Shown here in pieces: positions 4,185-8,316 of a stretch of DNA of 8,316 nucleotides. Under the pieces are notes generated by a model. The model was not told the origin of the DNA. It saw nothing but the letters and a program-made list of their open reading frames with translations, and made no database searches. The DNA lies in contig CAMEYT010000011.1 of NCBI GenBank assembly GCA_945947685.1, positions 1 to 8,316 on the forward strand. The letters are read 5' to 3'. Positions within the stretch are counted from its first letter, which is position 1, and each line of letters starts with the position of its first letter. The position numbers and the translations under genes were made by a program. Origin of the DNA: an uncultured Bacillota bacterium. Its GTDB lineage: Bacteria > Bacillota > Clostridia > Christensenellales > UBA1242.

Positions 4185-6548
4185 TTATTCGCCAAGTTTG
4201 TCGATTTTTTCAAGAAGCTCTTCAACTCTTGCACTGATTCTTTCCATCTCTTCTTGAGATGCTTCATCAGTGTTCATAGCTTGTTGCTTTAGTTCCTCAA
4301 TCTCAGCAAACAATCTTCTTCTCTCTTCTTCTTTCTTCATTGAATTATCGATACCTTTAATTGCTTGGCTTATTTGTTGATTAGCAACATTTTGAGCTTT
4401 TTGAGCTTTCTCTTCTTCAGCTTTAATTTTAGTAGCTATATCTTTAATCTGCTCATTTTTTCTTGGTCGACCTCTTCCCTTTTTCTCAGTAGGTTGACTT
4501 ACTTTTACACTTTTTCTATTTTTAACAGATGGGCTATTTATTTTTTTTGTTGAACCTATAGGTCTACCTCTTCCTCTCTTTTCTTTGACTTGAGTTTCAA
4601 CCTTTTTAGGACGGCCTCTTCCTCTCTTAACCTGAGGTTCTTCATGTTTAACCTTAACCGATCCTACAGGTCTACCTCTTCCTCTCTTAACTTCTACAGG
4701 TTGAACTTCTTCAGCACTGCTATTTCCCTCGTCGGATTTAGTTTCAACAATATTTTTATCGTCTTCTATTATCTCATAGACCTCATCTTCTTCTGTTTCT
4801 CCATCAGCCTCAATCTCTTTAATTGAGCTTTCAGTTGGAGCAACATCTTCGGATTTAGTTTCGTCATCAAATACATCTTCCTGACTATTTGGAGTTTTCT
4901 TTGTTTCTTCTAAAGCAATTCCCTGAACAACAGGTTCGTTCTCTATATCAGCATATTGGACAGGTTCATCAAATGAATATTCTTCAAAATTTGCTGTTTT
5001 TACCTCTTCCTCGGCAGGTTCAGAGGGTTCATCAAAATAATTTGTTGGTTCAGTCTTTTGCTCTGCTTCTTTCTGTATATTAATTTGATTAACAACTTCT
5101 TCCTCGGTTGTGTTTGCTGTTAAAATTGAAGAATTTTCATCTAATCCAAGCTTGCGTCTGAGAGTTAAATTTTCATCTTCTAATCGCTTGATCAATGTTT
5201 GTGCTTCTGCTAAATCTTCCTCTGTTGTTTCTGAGTTCTTCTTCAAAGTTGATAACTCTGATTTAACTTCATTATCAACAGTTTCTGCCGCACTCTTACA
5301 AATTCTAGTATAAAATGATTGATATTCAGAAAGCATTGCTTTTTCCGCTTTATCTTTTCCACTGTCAAGTTCAGATTGCAGATTCTTTATCTCTTGTTCA
5401 TAATCATTCTTTTCAACAAGATATCTTCTCTTCTGTTGTTCGAAATCGCTTTCTTCCTTTTCCTGTTTAGCAATTTCCGCCATTTGTTGCTTTCTTAAGA
5501 AGTTACTTTCAATTCTTGAAGTCGTTTCTTCTTGAGATTGTCTTAATCTATCAATATTTTCCTTAGAAACTTGCATCTTTCTTTGGAAATCTTTTTGAAC
5601 ATTATCAAAATTCTTTTTTAATGATTCTAAAGCAGCCTCAATTTGAGAAATCTTTGCTAAAGTTTTATCCTTGTTGCTTAAGTAAACTTCAGATTCTCTC
5701 ATTGCTCTGTCGAGGATATTTGAACCATCAACTCCCGCCTTTTCAAAATCATATTTTTCATATTCTACCATTTCATTTCTTGCTTTATCGAACTCTTCTT
5801 TCTCTTTTCTTGCTCTATTCTCCAAGAATTCTCTCAATGCAGGGATACCCTTTTCTATTTCTTCTACTGAGAATAATAATGTAAAATCGATGAATTGTGG
5901 AAGGTCAACACAAGCATTATCAACAAATCTATGGAATAAATGAAGATTTTGATATAAGCTATCAAGATTCGAGTGCTTCTTTGCCACTAAACACATCTTT
6001 GCAACACTATACATTAATAGCATAATGCAAGGGATTGCAAGAGCTACGATTAAGAGATATGTATTTAAAACCGTATCAGATGAACCACTTCCGCTATGAG
6101 CAAGACCTACAATAAACATTAATACAGATATTATAAATGAAAAAATCCCTAAATTCTTAATATTCGAATCGAAAGAACTTGCCTTTAAAGGCTTTTCAAT
6201 GATATTCTCAACTGTTAAATATTGAGATGGAGCTTTTTCTCTGTAGAGAATATATTGTTGCCAGTTATACGACAATCTCTTTGGCCCAGATTTAACTAAG
6301 TTTGTAAATTCTTTTATATTTTCAGTCGTTAATTTCTTGTTTATGAATAACCATTTATTTAGTCTGTCAAGAGCCTTAGTTGTTCTAATCTCATACGAGC
6401 AATATGACTTGATGATGAAGAACAAAATAAGAACCAACTCTAAAGATAGTCCAATAATAAACATTAAATCAAATGAAATTGATACTGATAAGCTCGAGAA
6501 GAATGCTCTTATTCCACCCTCTATATCCAATAGGTTTAAAATACTCAT
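4185..6548 (-). CDS. Membrane-anchored coiled-coil protein with four AT-hook motifs (unknown function)
   Basis: This encodes 787 residues and I do not recognise a named family. Three hydrophobic segments are seen at about 27-47, 134-150 and 163-188. Charges (basic after TM1, KK after TM3) predict N-out, a cytoplasmic loop of about 85 residues, a TM2-TM3 hairpin and a cytoplasmic tail of about 600 residues, which is the ExbB/TolQ layout. Residues about 235-468 are charged and coiled-coil-like. Residues 482-620 are acidic and Pro-containing. Four AT hooks, K(R/K)GRGRP, follow at 621-627, 641-647, 657-663 and 689-695. A second Glu/Lys/Gln-rich coiled coil (about 700-785) ends the protein. AT hooks bind the minor groove of AT-rich DNA, so tethering DNA to the membrane is inferred, not shown. 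AAAGGAG (6562-6556) lies 7 nt before ATG. It is probably monocistronic between addA and uppP. Confidence 0.88.
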   Translation of the reverse strand: MSILNLLDIEGGIRAFFSSLSVSISFDLMFIIGLSLELVLILFFIIKSYCSYEIRTTKALDRLNKWLFINKKLTTENIKEFTNLVKSGPKRLSYNWQQYILYREKAPSQYLTVENIIEKPLKASSFDSNIKNLGIFSFIISVLMFIVGLAHSGSGSSDTVLNTYLLIVALAIPCIMLLMYSVAKMCLVAKKHSNLDSLYQNLHLFHRFVDNACVDLPQFIDFTLLFSVEEIEKGIPALREFLENRARKEKEEFDKARNEMVEYEKYDFEKAGVDGSNILDRAMRESEVYLSNKDKTLAKISQIEAALESLKKNFDNVQKDFQRKMQVSKENIDRLRQSQEETTSRIESNFLRKQQMAEIAKQEKEESDFEQQKRRYLVEKNDYEQEIKNLQSELDSGKDKAEKAMLSEYQSFYTRICKSAAETVDNEVKSELSTLKKNSETTEEDLAEAQTLIKRLEDENLTLRRKLGLDENSSILTANTTEEEVVNQINIQKEAEQKTEPTNYFDEPSEPAEEEVKTANFEEYSFDEPVQYADIENEPVVQGIALEETKKTPNSQEDVFDDETKSEDVAPTESSIKEIEADGETEEDEVYEIIEDDKNIVETKSDEGNSSAEEVQPVEVKRGRGRPVGSVKVKHEEPQVKRGRGRPKKVETQVKEKRGRGRPIGSTKKINSPSVKNRKSVKVSQPTEKKGRGRPRKNEQIKDIATKIKAEEEKAQKAQNVANQQISQAIKGIDNSMKKEEERRRLFAEIEELKQQAMNTDEASQEEMERISARVEELLEKIDKLGE
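4464..4688 (-). repeat. Four-copy AT-hook-coding repeat
   Basis: AT-hook codons lie at 4668-4688, 4608-4628, 4560-4580 and 4464-4484. The 20-mer GGTCTACCTCTTCCTCTCTT (plus strand) is identical at 4561-4580 and 4669-4688, and the match extends to 26 bp with one mismatch (4555-4580 against 4663-4688). The copy at 4609-4628 differs at three bases. The fourth is more diverged. This suggests intragenic duplication. Confidence 0.75.
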
Positions 6549-6574
6549 ATATTTTCTCCTTTAGTTTCATATTT

Positions 6575-6583
6575 AGTATATCA
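6575..6583 (-). promoter_or_regulatory. Extended -10 promoter of the AT-hook gene
   Basis: On the minus strand TGATATACT reads as TG-A-TATACT: an extended -10 (TATACT at 6580-6575 with TGA at 6583-6581). The predicted +1 is near 6568, giving a leader of about 20 nt with AAAGGAG. The -35 position (around 6598-6604) holds only TAGTAT/TTAGTA, weak and overlapping the upstream hairpin. Confidence 0.6.
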
Positions 6584-6595
6584 CAATAAAAAAAT

Positions 6596-6619
6596 AAATA
6601 CTAATAAAAATTAGTATTT
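6596..6619 (-). terminator. AT-only hairpin terminator, probably bidirectional
   Basis: A perfect 10-bp stem pairs 6596-6605 with 6610-6619 (AAATACTAAT and ATTAGTATTT on the plus strand) around AAAA. On the minus strand it follows the addA stop by about 40 nt and is followed by A and T7. On the plus strand it leads into T7 (6617-6623). The stem has only two G-C pairs, so strength is uncertain. The 111-bp intergenic region otherwise holds only the promoter of the AT-hook gene and T/A tracts. Confidence 0.6.
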
Positions 6620-6659
6620 TTTTCTTATTTTTTTAATATTTTTTTAGTTAATTTATTTT

Positions 6660-8316
6660 TTAATTAATTTTAATTAATTCTCCATATTTTAATGACAATA
6701 AATAAATTTCATCTAAACGCAGCATATATGCATTTTCTATTGCTTTTTTATAAATAAATAATTGCTTTTTATATTTATTAATTAATATTTTTTCATCTTT
6801 AATATTTGTAAATTTATAGTCAATCAATATATTATTTTTTCCTAATAAAAATAAATCAACTATTCCTTGAATCATAATATCTTCATCAAGAGGCGTATCC
6901 ATAATTTCGCTTGCCTTAATTTTCATTGTAAACACTTTTTCTTTAAAAATCTTTTTATCCTTTAAAAGAGGCTTTAAAATTTTAATACTCTTCAAGAGAA
7001 TGCTTACATCAATTAGTTGCAACTCTTCTTTTGATAGATTATTTCTAATATCTTCCTCTGAATTAATATTGACTAAATCCAATTTTTCAAGAGCATTGTG
7101 ATATGCTATCCCAACATCGACAGTCTCTCCTCCACCAAAATATTTTTTATCTGGCTGTGCCTCTTCGTTAATCATTGTTACAGATTGTTTATATCGGGTT
7201 TCAGTCGCTAGTTGATTCGGATATTTATAATTCAAATATTTGTCAATATTTTGAACATATATATCATTCGACGTTACAACTTTTTTCTCAACAACACTTT
7301 CTTCATTAATTATTGAATCAAATACATTAAATTCAAATCCATTCTTCTCAAAATGATCTACTTGTGTTAATTCTCTATTTTTTACCATAAGCGAAGAAAT
7401 AATCAATTTTAAATATGAATTATTTTCAAATATTTCCTCAGCAGAAAGTATAGGACGAACATCTTCCACTTTTCTTTCCCCAACAATGTATAGATGATTT
7501 TTAGCTCTTGTCATTGCAACATATAAGAGCATAATCTCGTCAATAAATTCCTTTCTCGATTTTTCTTGCTCTATTGCATACAATAAAATATTCTTTGCTT
7601 TTTCTCCCTCAAAATAATCTAAGTTTTCTAATGCTAAGCCATATTTATTGCTAATTTTGAAGGCGTTTCCTCCATTCCTCGCATCCGTTCTGTTAAATTC
7701 TTTATCCATTCCTGCTAAAATTACAATTGGATACTCTAACCCCTTACTTGCATGCATTGTAGTAATCTCGACGGCATTCAACCCACTATTAATTCCGCTA
7801 ATCTTGATATCATTGGATTCAAGATAGCTCAAGAGACTTGGGATATCATAGTTATATCCACTATTCTCAATTATATCCAATAATTTATCAATTTGATTAT
7901 TTATATTTATCCCATCTTTTTTTGACAAAAGATATGCGTTATAACCCCTTTGAATAAAGAGTTTTTCAAGTTCTCTTCTTATCCCTAACACCGAAATATT
8001 CAGCTTAAATTCTTTTAAGTTCTCTTCAAAAACTGAGAATTTATCACTCTCTTTAAATTCTTGATAGAAAGTCTTGTTTCTTCTATCCTTTCTTATATCG
8101 CACAAATCCTCTAAGCTCAATCTGCCTAATTTTGAAGATAAAAAGCTTGCAAGAGCTACATCATCTTCATAATCCACACAGAGTTTTAAAAGATTTTTTA
8201 TCACTTCAACTTCTTCGTTGGATGAAATCTCCTTCTCCAATGAAGAAACGACTGGTATGTTTTGGAGAGATAACTCTTGAACAATCCTATCGGCAACCTC
8301 CCCTCTTCCTCGAACA
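6660..8316 (-). CDS. addA: ATP-dependent helicase/nuclease subunit A (AddA), C-terminal part
   Basis: The frame is open to the right edge, so the gene is 5'-truncated; 551 residues of a protein usually near 1200 are present. AddA, with AddB, processes double-strand break ends for RecA-dependent recombination. Numbering from the edge: VRGRGEVADRIVQEL (1-15) and IPVV (20-23) come from the UvrD-like helicase. ITTMHASKGLEYPIVIL (184-200) is a late SF1 helicase motif, and LLYVAMTRAKNHLYIVG (263-279) is motif VI with the Arg finger region. The C-terminal PD-(D/E)xK nuclease shows GIAYHNALEKLD (402-413), QGIVD (483-487), IDYK (498-501) and YKKQLFIY (515-522); D487, D499 and K501 are the likely catalytic set. 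An in-frame TTG at 8240 is internal, not the start. The last quarter is exceptionally AT-rich. addB, usually just upstream, is outside the window. Confidence 0.93.
   Translation of the reverse strand, partial: VRGRGEVADRIVQELSLQNIPVVSSLEKEISSNEEVEVIKNLLKLCVDYEDDVALASFLSSKLGRLSLEDLCDIRKDRRNKTFYQEFKESDKFSVFEENLKEFKLNISVLGIRRELEKLFIQRGYNAYLLSKKDGININNQIDKLLDIIENSGYNYDIPSLLSYLESNDIKISGINSGLNAVEITTMHASKGLEYPIVILAGMDKEFNRTDARNGGNAFKISNKYGLALENLDYFEGEKAKNILLYAIEQEKSRKEFIDEIMLLYVAMTRAKNHLYIVGERKVEDVRPILSAEEIFENNSYLKLIISSLMVKNRELTQVDHFEKNGFEFNVFDSIINEESVVEKKVVTSNDIYVQNIDKYLNYKYPNQLATETRYKQSVTMINEEAQPDKKYFGGGETVDVGIAYHNALEKLDLVNINSEEDIRNNLSKEELQLIDVSILLKSIKILKPLLKDKKIFKEKVFTMKIKASEIMDTPLDEDIMIQGIVDLFLLGKNNILIDYKFTNIKDEKILINKYKKQLFIYKKAIENAYMLRLDEIYLLSLKYGELIKIN

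Noticed and set aside
4185..6548. ZorA-type anti-phage motor protein
   Set aside because: There are no ZorB, ZorC, ZorD or ZorE-like neighbours, and the genes around it are housekeeping. AT hooks are not a feature of ZorA that I know.
8238..8240. TTG as the start of addA
   Set aside because: The frame stays open to the window edge, and the upstream residues (VRGRGEVADRIVQEL...IPVV) fit the UvrD-like helicase, so the gene is truncated rather than starting here.
1..8316. CRISPR arrays, insertion sequences, tRNA genes, prophage genes
   Set aside because: I found no evenly spaced direct repeats, transposase frames with terminal repeats, cloverleaf sequences or phage proteins.

Overview
The window is AT-rich, and every protein gene lies on the minus strand, so transcription runs from high to low coordinates. 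It looks like a chromosomal stretch of a low-GC Bacillota, most likely clostridial. The evidence is the holB-ricT-trmN6 cluster (the Bacillus holB-yaaT-(yabA)-yabB neighbourhood without yabA), an AddA-type helicase-nuclease, Shine-Dalgarno sites of the GGAGG type and sigma-A-like promoters. TGA acts as a stop and Trp is TGG, so this is not a code-4 mycoplasma. No species can be named from the sequence alone.

Layout in transcription order. (1) 8316-6660: C-terminal part of addA (recombinational repair), cut by the window edge. (2) 6659-6549: an intergenic region with an AT-only hairpin terminator and the promoter of the next gene. (3) 6548-4185: a 787-residue protein with ExbB/TolQ-like membrane topology, a long coiled coil, an acidic linker and four AT-hook motifs. 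I know no named family for it, and it is the most unusual object here. (4) 4117-3320: uppP (undecaprenyl-diphosphate phosphatase). Its start codon lies inside a perfect 19-bp inverted repeat. (5) 3254-749: an overlapping operon holB-ricT-trmN6, with a strong predicted promoter whose +1 falls on the holB ATG. (6) 701-87: a small two-TM protein with an Asn-rich linker and a C-terminal SHOCT module, behind its own promoter whose -35 box sits in a 7-1-7 palindrome. (7) 1-86: no protein gene, but a long hairpin whose G-U pairs and tandem G-A mismatch indicate an RNA made from the plus strand, running off the left edge.

Most annotated genes are housekeeping: DNA repair, clamp loader, cell-wall lipid carrier recycling, an RNA-processing cofactor and tRNA methylation. 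The novelty lies in the membrane-anchored AT-hook protein, which could tether AT-rich DNA to the membrane, and in compact regulatory layouts: a promoter inside a hairpin loop, a predicted leaderless mRNA, and a terminator abutting a promoter. No mobile element, CRISPR array, tRNA or rRNA was recognised.
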